Positions 9,479 to 19,970 of a DNA stretch of 64,000 nt are shown piece after piece. Both the position numbers and the translations under genes were made by a program. The DNA is from Akkermansiaceae bacterium (GTDB lineage: Bacteria; Verrucomicrobiota; Verrucomicrobiia; Verrucomicrobiales; Akkermansiaceae), in the NCBI GenBank assembly GCA_903934285.1, contig CAIZNN010000020.1:1-64000 (forward strand), given 5' to 3'. The notes under the pieces are model-generated. The model saw nothing but the letters and a program-made list of their open reading frames with translations. It was not told the DNA's origin and did no database searches. Position 1 is the first letter of the stretch. Every line of letters starts with the position of its first letter.

Positions 9479-11281
9479 TCAGCCGGTGAAGTAGATATAG
9501 GCGCCGAGGATGCAGGCGAGGATCAGCAGCGATCCTAACACATCCTTCCAGTTCCAGCTCGCGCGGGTCTGCGCCTTGTCCTCGGCGCTGGCGGTGGCGA
9601 AGGTCAGGCCTTGGATTTGCGGCTGGTTGGGTTCCTCGGTTAGATAACTGACCGTCACCATGACCACGGCGGACACGACGGTGATGAGGATGCTGAAATA
9701 TTGGAAGTTGATGTTGTTGACGACCCACAGCAGCGAGCCGTGGTCGTACTGCTTGAACAGCCCGAGGGTGATCGGGGTGTCCACCGCCATGCGGAAGATG
9801 CCGACGATGAAGCCGACCACCATGGCCCAGAAGCAGCCATGTTTGTTGAGGCGTTTCCAGAACACGCCGAAGAAAAACACCACGAAAATCGGCGGGGCGA
9901 GATAGCCCTGCACCGACTGCAAATATTCATAGAGGCCGTGGGCGCCCTTGACCACCGGGATCCACAGCAGCGCGATGACCACCATCACCGCCGTGGCGAT
10001 GCGGCCCATCCGCACCAATTCCGACTGGCTCGCCTGGGGTCGCAGTTTTTCATAAATGTCCACGGTGAAGAGCGTCGAGCAGGCATTGAACACCCCGGCG
10101 AGCGAGCCCATCAGCGCGGAGAGCAGGCCGGCGACGACGATGCCGCGCAATCCGGCCGGCAACAGGTATTGAACCATCATCGGGAAGGCGCCCTGCGAAC
10201 CTTTTTCGGTGAAGGCGGCGGTCATTTCCGGGATCACGTCCTTCTTGACCAGCGCATAACAAATCAGCCCGGGAATGATGAACAGATAGACCGGAAACAA
10301 CTTGAGAAAGGCGGCGAAAATGCTCCCTTCCCGCGCGACCTTCTGGTTCGGCGCGCCCAGCGCACGCTGGACGATGTACTGGTCGGTGCACCAGTACCAC
10401 AGGCCGATGACCGGCGCGCAGATCGCCATCCCAAGCCACGGAAAGTTGTTATTGAAATACCACGCCTGCCGGACGACCTCCCCGGCCGCGTTGAACTCGC
10501 GGATTGGCGCCCACGAGGCGGACTGGCCGGCGGGCACCAGCGGTTTCCACAAGTTGAACATGTCCGGGCCGCAGATTTGCCGCAACTCGCCCCACCCGCC
10601 CAGCCGGTGCAGGCCGTAGAACGTCAGCACCGCCGAGCCGCCGATCAACACCACCACTTGCACCGCGTCGTTATAGGCCACCGCGCGCATCCCGCCGATG
10701 ACCGTGTACAGGCCCGTGAGGATGATCACCGCGATCGAACCGATCCAAAAGCTGTCGATGACGGTGCTGCCGAGGGTGATCTGCAGCTCTGGCAGCAGGG
10801 TGCCGAAGACGATCCCGCCGGCGAAAATGCCGACCGCGATTTTTGATAGAATGAAGGTGATGATGGACACCACCGAGAGCACATAGCGCGACCCCACTGA
10901 GAACCGGCGTTCGAGGAACTCCGGCATGGTGAACACCTGCGAGCGCATGTAAAACGGCACGAACACCCACGCCAGCACCAGCAGGCACCAGGCGTGCAGT
11001 TCATAATGGGCCAGCGCCACGCCGTCCTTGGCACCGGAGCCGGCCAGCCCGACAATGTGCTCGGAGCCAATGTTGGACGCGAAAATCGACGCCCCGATGA
11101 CCCACCAGCCGAGATTGCGCCCGGCCAGGAAATAGTCCGCCGCAGTATCCTGGTTTTTTCTCACAACCGACCAGGCCACCCCCAGCAGCACGGCGAAATA
11201 GGCGGCGATCATCAGCCAGTCGATGAGGGCCATGTGGCTGGTCACGACAGCCAGCGGCGTGCTCGGGAGGGTGAGTTGCAT
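9479..11281 (-). CDS. Sodium:solute symporter (SSS/SGLT family)
   Basis: 600-residue inner-membrane transporter with the LeuT-type helix arrangement expected for sodium-coupled sugar-type symporters. Recognisable features are DYFLAGRNLGWWVIGASIFASNIG near the N-terminus, the long amphipathic ADYF-GR block, and a late AGLLSALMGSLAGVFNACSTLF segment, which matches the sodium-binding region of helix 8. The ATG at 11281 is used; an internal ATG at 11233 (MALIDWLM) is also plausible. Sugar preference cannot be read from the sequence. Upstream lie two copies of a 12-bp GGGGTTTTGGGT repeat (11284-11312). Confidence 0.9.
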   Translation of the reverse strand: MQLTLPSTPLAVVTSHMALIDWLMIAAYFAVLLGVAWSVVRKNQDTAADYFLAGRNLGWWVIGASIFASNIGSEHIVGLAGSGAKDGVALAHYELHAWCLLVLAWVFVPFYMRSQVFTMPEFLERRFSVGSRYVLSVVSIITFILSKIAVGIFAGGIVFGTLLPELQITLGSTVIDSFWIGSIAVIILTGLYTVIGGMRAVAYNDAVQVVVLIGGSAVLTFYGLHRLGGWGELRQICGPDMFNLWKPLVPAGQSASWAPIREFNAAGEVVRQAWYFNNNFPWLGMAICAPVIGLWYWCTDQYIVQRALGAPNQKVAREGSIFAAFLKLFPVYLFIIPGLICYALVKKDVIPEMTAAFTEKGSQGAFPMMVQYLLPAGLRGIVVAGLLSALMGSLAGVFNACSTLFTVDIYEKLRPQASQSELVRMGRIATAVMVVIALLWIPVVKGAHGLYEYLQSVQGYLAPPIFVVFFFGVFWKRLNKHGCFWAMVVGFIVGIFRMAVDTPITLGLFKQYDHGSLLWVVNNINFQYFSILITVVSAVVMVTVSYLTEEPNQPQIQGLTFATASAEDKAQTRASWNWKDVLGSLLILACILGAYIYFTG

Positions 11282-11389
11282 GGTGGGGTTTTGGGTGGGG
11301 TTTTGGGTGGGGGGCTTGAAGCAGGTGCGGCGCAGTGTTCCAAGGCAGCGGTGCCCAAGTCAAGCGCAAGCACCATGGCAGGGCACGAT

Positions 11390-12048
11390 CCCGTCAAGTG
11401 CATAATGGCTGGCATTATGTTTCTTGCATGGCACGGGGGGCATGAAGCGAGGCCGGTGGCTGGGCGGCACGGCGGTCCGTTCCGTCAAGTGCGCGTCAAG
11501 TACATAATGGCTGGCATTATGTTTCGGCTTCGGGCCGGGGTGAACGTCTCCTCGACCAATGGGGGGCTGCCGGGCTAGGCCCCGCCGGTGAATGCACATA
11601 TTGAGCTTGGCACGGGGGCATGAGGCGAGGCCGGTGGCTCGGCGGCATGGCGGTCCGTTCCATCAAGTGCGCGTCAAGTGCATAATGGCTGGCATTATGT
11701 TTCTGCCTGGTTAGGCCGCGCCCGTGAATGCGCATGTTAAGCTTGGCATGGGCGGCACGAAGCGAGGCCGGTGGCTCGGCGGCATGGCGGTCCGTTCCGT
11801 CAAGTGCGCGTCAAGTGCATAATGGCTGGCATTATGCTTCTGCCGGGCTAGGGCGCGCCGGTGGATGCGCATATTGAGCTTGGCAGGGGGGCATGAAGCG
11901 AGGGTGGTGGCTCGGCGGTGGCTCGGCGGCGTGGCGGTCCGTTCGTCAAGTGCGCGTCAAGTACATAATGGCTGGCATTATGGTTCGGGCACGGGCCGGG
12001 GTGAAAGTCTCCTCGACCAGTGGGGGGCTGCCGGACTAGGCTGCGCCC
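11390..12048 (+). repeat. Tandem array of copied promoter and 5' gene-end units
   Basis: Five units (lengths about 100-180 bp) each carry the perfect palindrome CATAATGGCTGGCATTATG, at 11401, 11503, 11681, 11818 and 11964. Following the palindromes are promoter-like CTCGACC...TAGGC and a GTG start of the type GTGAATGCGCATGTTAAGC. The sequence after the GTG matches the first about 60 bases of the FGE-fold gene at 12049. The unit beginning at GTG 11724 encodes a 33-residue mini-frame that ends on the TAA inside the next palindrome. Earlier copies have TAGGCC or TAGGGC where the functional gene has TAGGCT, so only the last promoter keeps the final T. This fills the interval 11282-12048, which has no other gene. 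Confidence 0.85.
12013..12042 (+). promoter_or_regulatory. Promoter for leaderless FGE-fold gene
   Basis: TCGACC (-35-like) and TAGGCT (-10-like) are 18 bases apart. The -10 ends six bases before the GTG at 12049, the distance expected if transcription starts at the start codon. The same spacing recurs at other genes in the window. Confidence 0.5.
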
Positions 12049-13323
<1,275 letters not shown>

Positions 13324-13398
13324 CCCGCCCCCCCGCCGCTTGTCGGGCTTGCCCGGTGCAGCGGGATGAAGATGACCACGGATGAAGAGGATTACAGT

Positions 13399-13483
13399 AG
13401 AGTAGAGAGCAACGGGCGGCTTTCGCCAGGCCCGTTGCTCCCCCTCGTCAAACCGGACTTGCGGATTTCCCGCATCCGGCTTT
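13399..13483 (-). ncRNA. Group II intron 3'-end remnant (domains V and VI)
   Basis: On the minus strand 13450-13483 is exactly 34 nt and matches group II intron domain V: an AGC triad near the 5' end, GCCGGATGCGGGAAA, and a return strand AAGTCCGGTTT. It is followed by GACGAGGGGG and a long stem (13406-13440, GAGCAACGGG paired with CCCGTTGCTC), then CTCTACTCTAC, like domain VI and the 3' splice end. No reverse transcriptase reading frame is present, so this is a relic. Domain assignment is by eye. Confidence 0.55.
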
Positions 13484-13571
13484 CCTGCAAGTATTTCGTC
13501 ATAGGCGCTGAAGTCCAAGATTCTGGAGATATTGGTAGTGGCTCATCCCTTTCGGGCACCGAAACACCGTG

Positions 13572-14765
13572 TCATAGTAATTGCGAAAGGAAGGACAGTG
13601 CTGGCACGATTGTCGGTTGGCGGCGGGTAAAGCAATCTGCCATCACCGGCTGCAGGTTCATCACCACCTGGAAGGCATGCTCAGCCCCGGTGGCTTGCTG
13701 GAAATAGGTTAGCGCGGGTGAGAGGCGGTCTGCTGTGGCTTTGGCCTCGACGAGGAACCACGGATGGCCGTCGTTAGCCACCAAAAAATCCACTTCCCGT
13801 TGTTGTTTGTCGCGCAGGTAATGCAGCGAGAACTTGCCCAGTCCCATGTCAGTCCAGCCTTCGACGGCCTTGAGGAGGTGACAGGCCACCAGGGTCTCGA
13901 AGCGTTTCCCGCTATCAGTGATGCCCGACCAGTCGCGCAGATACCACTTTGGTTCCTTGCGCAAGGAGCTTGACACATTCCGGTGCCAGGGCCTGACCAA
14001 GAACCCGACATGCAGCGCGCACAGGGAGTCCACCCATGCCTTGATCGTATTGGGAGCCACCCCCACGTCGCGTGCCAGATTGGCCACCACCAATGGTCCG
14101 CCGCTGCGTTCTTCGAGCAACTTGCCCGTCACTTCCAGCAACCCCAGTTCTTGAATGCGCGTCAAATCCCGGATATCCTCTTTATACAACTGGCTGTGAC
14201 GCAAGGACTGCCACCTTCTGGAAAACCGCTCGCTCCCGGCAAGCATCGGCTCGGGAAAACCACCGAATTTCCACAGGGCTTGCCAGGCAGCGTCGGGCAG
14301 GCTTGCGGGATTTCTAACAATCCCATCGCCGGGCAGTTCCGTTGCCAGCAATTCTGCCACCGAAAACGGGTGCATGCGGAATGGAAAATACCTGCCCATG
14401 AGGCTGTCCCCACCGCGGCGGTAAGTATCCAATCGCGAGGAGCCGCTCACCACCACCCGGCACTGTTTTTCATACAAGTCGAAAAATCCCTTGAGAAAGG
14501 GCTTCCAGCGCGAAAACTTGTGCAATTCATCGAATACCAGCACCGCTGGCTCCTGCGCCAGCACATCCAAGCCCGCCGCGCTCGCCACTTCCGTCGCTCC
14601 CGCCGCAATCAGGCGCTTGTGGGCGGACACGTCCCAATCAAAATACACCGATCCGACCGCCCGGCAGCTTGTCGTCTTCCCCACCTGTCTGGGTCCGGCG
14701 ACAAAGGCCATCTGTCGGTGCTCTGCCAGATGCTCCGCCAGAATGCTGTCATATAAGCGTTTCAT
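13572..14765 (-). CDS. AAA family ATPase with DUF4143 domain
   Basis: 397 residues. An N-terminal P-loop ATPase has Walker A GPRQVGKTTSC (about residue 25) and Walker B AVLVFDELHKFSRWKPFLK, then the sensor-like VVSGSSRLD. A central helix-rich linker (DIRDLTRI) is followed by the C-terminal DUF4143 nuclease-like domain, with DFLVANDGHPWFLVEAKA resembling the D-x(n)-E-x-K signature. The family is widespread, often mobile, and mostly uncharacterised. ATG 14763-14765 (MKRLYDS) is chosen; a GTG seven codons upstream lies inside the palindrome. Intron scraps on both sides suggest movement. Confidence 0.85.
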   Translation of the reverse strand: MKRLYDSILAEHLAEHRQMAFVAGPRQVGKTTSCRAVGSVYFDWDVSAHKRLIAAGATEVASAAGLDVLAQEPAVLVFDELHKFSRWKPFLKGFFDLYEKQCRVVVSGSSRLDTYRRGGDSLMGRYFPFRMHPFSVAELLATELPGDGIVRNPASLPDAAWQALWKFGGFPEPMLAGSERFSRRWQSLRHSQLYKEDIRDLTRIQELGLLEVTGKLLEERSGGPLVVANLARDVGVAPNTIKAWVDSLCALHVGFLVRPWHRNVSSSLRKEPKWYLRDWSGITDSGKRFETLVACHLLKAVEGWTDMGLGKFSLHYLRDKQQREVDFLVANDGHPWFLVEAKATADRLSPALTYFQQATGAEHAFQVVMNLQPVMADCFTRRQPTIVPALSFLSQLL

Positions 14766-14770
14766 GCCAG

Positions 14771-14828
14771 CCAAAATAACGCACACTGCAGAATGGTCAA
14801 GACTATTCTGCAGTGCGCGTTATTTTGG
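14771..14828. promoter_or_regulatory. 24-bp inverted repeat at the ATPase start
   Basis: Arms 14771-14794 and 14805-14828 pair with a single mismatch around a 10-base loop. The inner arm end lies only five bases from the ATPase ATG on the minus strand. It may be an operator for autoregulation, a hairpin hiding the start codon, or a mobile-element end. Confidence 0.7.
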
Positions 14829-15939
14829 TCGGGCTTCGGGAAACCGGTGTTTCGGTGCTTCGGAAGAGCGGTGTTTCGGTAAGCCTTGGCTCGTTACGGA
14901 GCGCTGGCTTCAGCCGGCGCGTCTGGCCGGCTGAAGCCGGCGCCCCATAGTGCAGCCCAAGTTACTCTACGTTCCACACCCAAGCGCAGCACGGGTTCTG
15001 GTGCTAAAGAGGAAGATGAACCGCAGATGGACGATAGAGTAGAGAGCAACGGGCGGCTTTCGCCAATCCCGTTGCTCTCTGACTCCCGACGGTGTGGGCG
15101 ATGGACCACGCCAACTTTGCCCCCGTCCGCCGGGTCTCCCAAGTTCCTTTGCTTTCCTTTCCCTACGCGCTGTCTCCAGCCACCCCGAGGAGCCTGTCGG
15201 TTGCGTTCAAGTGTCGCTTCACCGACAGTGGCAGGCTTCGTCCAATCCGGAAGATTGGCCACTCCCACTTTGTGTAACGAGGCCGAATCGAGTTTATTTT
15301 CATTACGGCTCGCAGGTTCGCCGCGCCGGGCTTCGCCTTGGGGATTGCTCCTTTCAGCGCCGGTTTGGCTACATGTCGGACACTTATTTGACATGTTGAT
15401 CACATTTCAGATCACTAGGAAAGCCAGGCTTGGCCTGACGCACCGGATTACACGGATTAAGAATTTGGGGTGGGGTGAATTGAAGTGTCGGGATAGCTCG
15501 TGGGGAAGAAACCACTGATGAAGACTGAGAAGACTGGTTCCATTGATTGAAGATTTCTTCTGTGCTCAGTGGCCTCAGTGGCCTCAGTGGTTTCTTGCTC
15601 CCGATCCACCCCACCAAGTCACCTCATCCACCCCACCCCAAGTCTTCCTCTTCAATCCGTGAACCGGAGCGAAGCGGAGATAGGCCGCCTGACTCGATTT
15701 CAATCTTGCGGCCAAATCCGCGTAATCCACGGTGGTTTCAGGCCGTCAAACCCCAACGCTTGTCGGAAGGAAGAGTGCCATGTCATTTTCCGGCATGGTC
15801 GCTCAATTCAGCGTCAATTCAAAGCCGAGGTCAGGAAGTCTGCACCCACGGCCTGCCCTTGCTGCCAGTGCCTGATCTTCCTCACGAACCCTATCTAACA
15901 TCCGCAGCGGCCGCGCCGCAGCGCGTCATCCCGGAAAGA
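14829..15939. other. Gene-free stretch with REP-like hairpin and dispersed repeats
   Basis: No credible gene in about 1.1 kb. It holds a 13-bp inverted repeat (14906-14918 GGCTTCAGCCGGC with 14926-14938), the domain VI-like copy at 15036-15077, an inverted copy of the 4258 repeat at 15443-15492, three CTCAGTGGC 9-mers near 15560-15590, and further AATCCGTG-type fragments to 15735. Confidence 0.6.
15036..15077 (-). repeat. Second copy of the intron domain VI-like stem
   Basis: 42 bases that differ from 13399-13440 at about two positions and have the same orientation. No domain V precedes it on the minus strand. Together the two copies flank the ATPase gene as direct repeats. Confidence 0.75.
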
Positions 15940-17082
15940 TTAGAACTCCCCCTTGAACGCCCGGTCGAGAATCGATGGCAACAGGGCGTCCAGTTCTAGC
16001 GAAGTCGCGGCTTGCAGCCGCTTGAGCGCGTCCACCTCCGCTCTAACATTTCTCAAGATCGCTTGCACGGAACGGCTGGGGAGTGGAAATTTATAATTCA
16101 GGAAGTCCACTGGATTCAGCCGCCTGCGTCTCACATTCGTCCCGGTACTGGCTCCAGAAAGCTCCGGCCAAACCGCCGGGTTTCTGAAATAGACGTCCAG
16201 CACCTCCGGTAACACGAGATCTTCCCGAACCTCAAAAACCGGGAATTCAGTCGAGACGACCAATCCATCGCACTCTTCCGGAACGATAGCCAAAGCGCCT
16301 TCCCAAGCCATGAGTTTTGGATAGACGAAATTGCCTTTGCGCAGGCGCGTGAGACGCGGATAGGCGAATTCCATTCCTGTCTTCACCAGCGAGCGGAAGA
16401 CACCACGGCCAAAACAATACACCCCGGCAAATTGATAGGTCTCGTCGGCGCGGACCGAAACATCGCTGGGACGCATCTGCACCAATTCCCTCATGGGTGT
16501 TAGCTTTGACCCGGAGTCCTGAGCGATGATCGCCCGACACATCGCCTCTGCCTCTTCCGCCGCCGCCTTGCGCAATTGCTGCGCCTAGTGGATTTGCGCG
16601 GCGAGTGCCTCGATGCGCGCCACCACCCGCCGCTGCTCGGCCATGGGAGGGAGCGGGATTTCGTAGCCAAACACATGTGAAGGACGAATCGCCGCGTAGT
16701 TGGTCGATCCTTGCGCTTCGACTTGGTCGCGGAAGATTCGGGTGCGGATATAAAAGTCGAGGAACCGGCGGTCGAGTTCCGCCTCGTCCACTTCAAACAA
16801 GAAATAGTGACTGCTGACGACCGCTCCGCTGAGCAAGTCCGGGACCATGCCAAAGCCGCCGACTTTGGCATCGATCTCCGCCACCAGAAACTCACCCGCC
16901 CGGCAGACCTGTTGTTTCTTGGTTTTGATCGCCGCCCCTTCAACCTCGTCAGGTAGAACGATTCCCTGTGCATGGAGTTGAACCCGCGCCCGCTTGTAGG
17001 ATGTTAGATCATCAATCGTGATGAACTCCTTCCGGTGGCGGACCACCTCCCCGAGCTTGACCATGGGCCAGGCCTTGGTCAT
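15940..17082 (-). pseudogene. hsdS: Type I restriction enzyme specificity subunit HsdS, interrupted by in-frame TAG
   Basis: A DNA-recognition subunit with two target-recognition domains. The start ATG (17080-17082, MTKAWPMVKLGEVV) has a good AAGGAGG ribosome site. The N-terminal half ends PPMAEQRRVVARIEALAAQIH, then a TAG codon (minus strand, 16585-16587); the same frame continues AQQLRKAAAEEAEAMCR, the normal conserved linker helix, and runs to RAFKGEF. No frameshift is needed, so a single nonsense change (probably CAG or GAG to TAG) splits the gene. Two half-subunits could still assemble, since circular and half-S forms are known, but no ribosome site precedes the second half. Confidence 0.85.
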
Positions 17083-17176
17083 TTTGCCCTCCTTTCGCCA
17101 CAGGTCGGAAACAAACCCAATGGTCCGGTCACTGACCGGTGAATCTGTGCCGGGACCGCGGATGCCTGTAAAAGCC

Positions 17177-17419
17177 TCATCGGAACAACCTCCTGGCGAG
17201 GTCCTCGCGGGCTGTTTGAAAATGAGCGGCGACATCGCCGAGAATGGCGGCGAGGGTGCCGACGCGCAATGGGTTGTGGCGCGGGATGGTCACATGATGC
17301 TCGCCGTGCTCGGAGGTGGTGAGGCGCATGTGGCTGCCGGTCTGGCGGGTCATTTCGTAACCGAGGGTTTGCATCGCCTTTGCCAGGTCGTCGCCAGTCA
17401 CATCGCGGGGTAGTCTCAT
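17177..17419 (-). CDS. hicA: HicA-type toxin (mRNA interferase)
   Basis: 80 residues, typical HicA length. The fold has a dsRNA-binding-like core, with MQTLGYEMTRQTGSHMRLT containing the G-S-H motif whose histidine is catalytic, and HVTIPRHNPLRVGTLAAIL as the second half. It should cleave mRNA when free of antitoxin. It follows the HicB-like gene by 74 bases and precedes hsdS by 94 bases, all on the minus strand. The gene looks intact although the restriction genes around it are damaged. Confidence 0.88.
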   Translation of the reverse strand: MRLPRDVTGDDLAKAMQTLGYEMTRQTGSHMRLTTSEHGEHHVTIPRHNPLRVGTLAAILGDVAAHFQTAREDLARRLFR

Positions 17420-17493
17420 GCCATGACTTTTCGCTAGTGGTTAATGGGGCTTGTTTCGCCGGCATTTTGGGAAACGTGTGTCGGGCGGCGTAC

Positions 17494-17700
17494 TCACGCG
17501 GCCAAAATTTCCTCACGCACGATGTGCAGGCGCACGACGCTGGGTCCCTTGCCATCCTCGAAATGGCAGGCCACGGCGTCGCGGATTTGGTGGCGCAATT
17601 CGTCGAGGGTGTCGGCCTCGGTGAAGATGGATTCGCCCAAGGCGCGGGCGGTGAAGCCGCCTTCCGGGGCTTCTTCCACGAGAAAGATGATTTCGTTCAT
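17494..17700 (-). CDS. hicB: HicB-type antitoxin (short form)
   Basis: 68 residues with the partial RNase H-like HicB fold: MNEIIFLVEEAPEGGFTARA, then ESIFTEADTLDELRHQIRDAV. Homologues of this short type are often misnamed as 2-oxoisovalerate dehydrogenase and sit beside hicA. Its ATG overlaps the hsdM stop (ATGA at 17697-17700), so translation is coupled to hsdM. No separate DNA-binding domain is seen, so autoregulation may depend on another factor or on the host operon. Confidence 0.85.
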   Translation of the reverse strand: MNEIIFLVEEAPEGGFTARALGESIFTEADTLDELRHQIRDAVACHFEDGKGPSVVRLHIVREEILAA

Positions 17701-19123
17701 GAGCGGAGCAATGTTTGGATGCGGGCCGCAATCTCGCCGATTTTTGCTTCCTTGGCAAGGATACTCGCCGCCAATTCCGCCGGCGGCAGGTGGGTGATGT
17801 CGTCCTTGGCGCAGGGGTTCTTGCGGTCGAGGTTGCAGCCATTGGCTAACAATTCCTTGGCCGGGACCTTCCAGGCGTGGTCATTGGCCTTGCGTTTTGA
17901 CCGCCCGGCTGGCCCGGCCCCCCACCATGCGATGAGCGGCGCAAACTCCTCGAACTGGACCGGCTGGGTTTTGGTGTAGTTCTTGCGGCCCTCGGGCAAC
18001 GGGTGCTCGTAATACCACACGTCCTTGGTCGGGCCGTTGCGGTCGAAGAACAACAAATTCGTGGGGATGCTGGTGTAGGGCGCGAAGACGCCATTGGGCA
18101 GGCGCACGATGGTGTGCAGATTGAGTTGCAGGAACAACATCGCCGTCTCGGCGGTCTGTTTGTCTTCGGGGAAATTCCCCTGAATCCCCTTCTCCTCCTC
18201 GCCGCCGAACGGTGGGTTTGTTAGAATCGCGTCCACGCGGTCGCGCTCGCCGATGTCGTTGAGCTTGTGGCGCAGCGAATTGCCGGGGTCGATCTGCGGC
18301 GCGTCCAACCCGTGCAGCAACAAATTCATCTGGCACAGCAGATACGGCAGCGACTTCGGCTCGCCGCCAAACAAGCTGCGCTCCTGCAGCACCTTGCGGT
18401 CGGCCACGGTCCTGACTTGTTTTGATAGATGGCTGTAGGCCTCCACCAGAAACCCGCCGGTGCCCGACGCCGGATCAAGCACGGTCTCGCCCAGCCGCGG
18501 GTCGGTCACCGCCACCATCAGCCGCACCACCGCCCGCGGCGTGTAGAACTCGCCGCTGTCGCCCGCCGCATCGCGCATCTCGCGCAGCATCGATTCGTAG
18601 AGCGCGCCGAGCGTGTGCGATTCCTCGCTGGACGTGAAATGAATGCCGTTGAGTTTGTTGATGACGTCGCGCAGCAAATACCCGCTCTTCAGCCGGTTGT
18701 CCACGCCTCTGAACACGGTGGCAATCACATCGCGGCGGTCGTCGCCATTGGAACTGGTGAGTGTCCGCAGGTAGCGGAACAATCCCGCGCCACGCTTGCC
18801 ATCAGGCCGGACTGTCTCGTCGTTGTTGATGAAGGCTAACAATTCATCCCCGGTGATCCCATCCGCCTGCACCGCCCAATCGCGCCATCGATACGGCGGC
18901 TCAATCGCCGGCTTGAATTTCTTCCCAGCCAATTTCGCCTCCTGCTCGCGCTGGATCTCCAGGTCATCAAGGAACTTTAGAAACATGACCCAGGTGAGCA
19001 GGGGCAGGCGATCCAGATCGCCGTTCAGCCCCTTGTCCTTGCGCATGATGTCACGCGCGGATTTCAATAGGCTGCCGAGGGATTGGTGGTGGTTTGGGCG
19101 GGCGGAACCGGGTTGCGTGCCAT
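17697..19123 (-). pseudogene. hsdM: Type I restriction-modification methylase HsdM, frameshifted and internally deleted
   Basis: N6-adenine methyltransferase subunit. The long frame 17697-19067 (456 residues, TTG at best) begins mid-motif at KSARDIMRKDKGLNGDLDRLP. A short ATG frame upstream (19121-19123, MARNPVPPAQTTTNPS) reads straight into it if one base is shifted within ACCACCACCAATCCC, consistent with slippage. SAM motif LDPASGTGGFLVEA and catalytic NPPFGG are present. After AMLFLQL the protein jumps to NLHTIVRLPNGVFAP; homologues carry roughly 30-35 residues here (the GGR-AAVVLP region), so an in-frame deletion near 18120-18125 is likely. Activity is doubtful. Confidence 0.75.
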
Positions 19124-19422
19124 GGTCAAAAATCTTGGGTCAATTGTGGTTGTGCCGCGATGCGGGTTGGGTGCCGCATCGGTTGCGGGATTATCGTGAC
19201 ACCATTGCAACGGGCCGTAAATGGTGATCGCAACGAACAGATGCGTGGCGCGAATGGCCGTGGCGGCTAACCGGGCCTGCAGCCCGGCCTATCACATGGC
19301 AGGCCTGCGGCCCTCCGGCAATTGCTGGCTGCAAGCCAGGAATGTAGTAGATTGGGCTAGAGGCCCAATGACTGGAAATCTCGATGTGGTCGATATACAT
19401 GGCTGGAAAATGGCATTGTGGC
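19124..19422. other. Short gap with small hairpins
   Basis: No gene. It includes the palindrome CCGGGCCTGCAGCCCGG and several GGCCTGC/GCAGGCC-type stems (about 19280-19370), of the REP-like kind seen elsewhere in the window. Confidence 0.5.
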
Positions 19423-19851
19423 TCAGGCGACGTAAAGGATTTTTTGGAGTTCGGCCACCGCAAACCGCAGACTCTCCGAACCGCCGAATTTGCGGATGAT
19501 CTCATTCACATTCCCATGTTGCGAGATTGGCGGCAGTTTCAGCACATCCGGCAAAGTGAATTGGAGTTCCCCATCGGCGGCATATTTCTCCAAGAGTTCA
19601 GTCAGGATCTCCCGCGCCTCGGGCGCAAACTGTGCGAAGAAACCGTTTTCCTCCCGCCTCACCCGCTCCGCCCGCTGCCTCCGCGTCAGCAGCGGCGCGT
19701 TGAATGCCAGATGACAGAGCAGGTCGAACGGATCGGCATCGGGTTTGCCGGTCTGGAGGGCGAGGGATGGGAAGTCGATGCCGCGGCCGATGATTTGCTT
19801 GAACTCGACCATCGAGTTGACGAGGCGGACGAGCACGATGTTGCGGCAGCT
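19423..19851 (-). pseudogene. hsdR: Remnant of type I restriction endonuclease HsdR (C-terminal scraps)
   Basis: Homology begins abruptly near 19845 with NIVLVRLVNSMVEFKQIIGRG, the late SF2 helicase motif of HsdR. It jumps after a few residues to DPFDLLCHLAFNAPLLTRRQRAERVRR and runs to the normal C-terminus (ILTELLEKYA, VLKLPPISQHGNVNEIIRKFGG). The endonuclease and most of the helicase are gone, plus a segment between GRG and DPFDLL. No start codon of its own fits. The locus therefore cannot make a functional restriction complex. Confidence 0.85.
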
Positions 19852-19970
19852 TGGAGCTGCGGCACGACGAACAGGCGACAGGTGTCGGCTTAGGTGGACA
19901 CGGGAAAATGGCCGCGCTAACGGAGACAACCAGGAGCACGCGGAGAGATGAGCGCTAAGGCACTTCCAAA

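Noticed and set aside
9701-10846. 381-codon plus-strand frame across the symporter
   Set aside because: His/Arg/Asp-rich antisense translation of transmembrane helices; the symporter on the other strand is unmistakable.
11401-11982. CRISPR-like array
   Set aside because: Units repeat at irregular 102-178 bp, the intervening sequences are copies of each other rather than unique spacers, and no cas gene is near.
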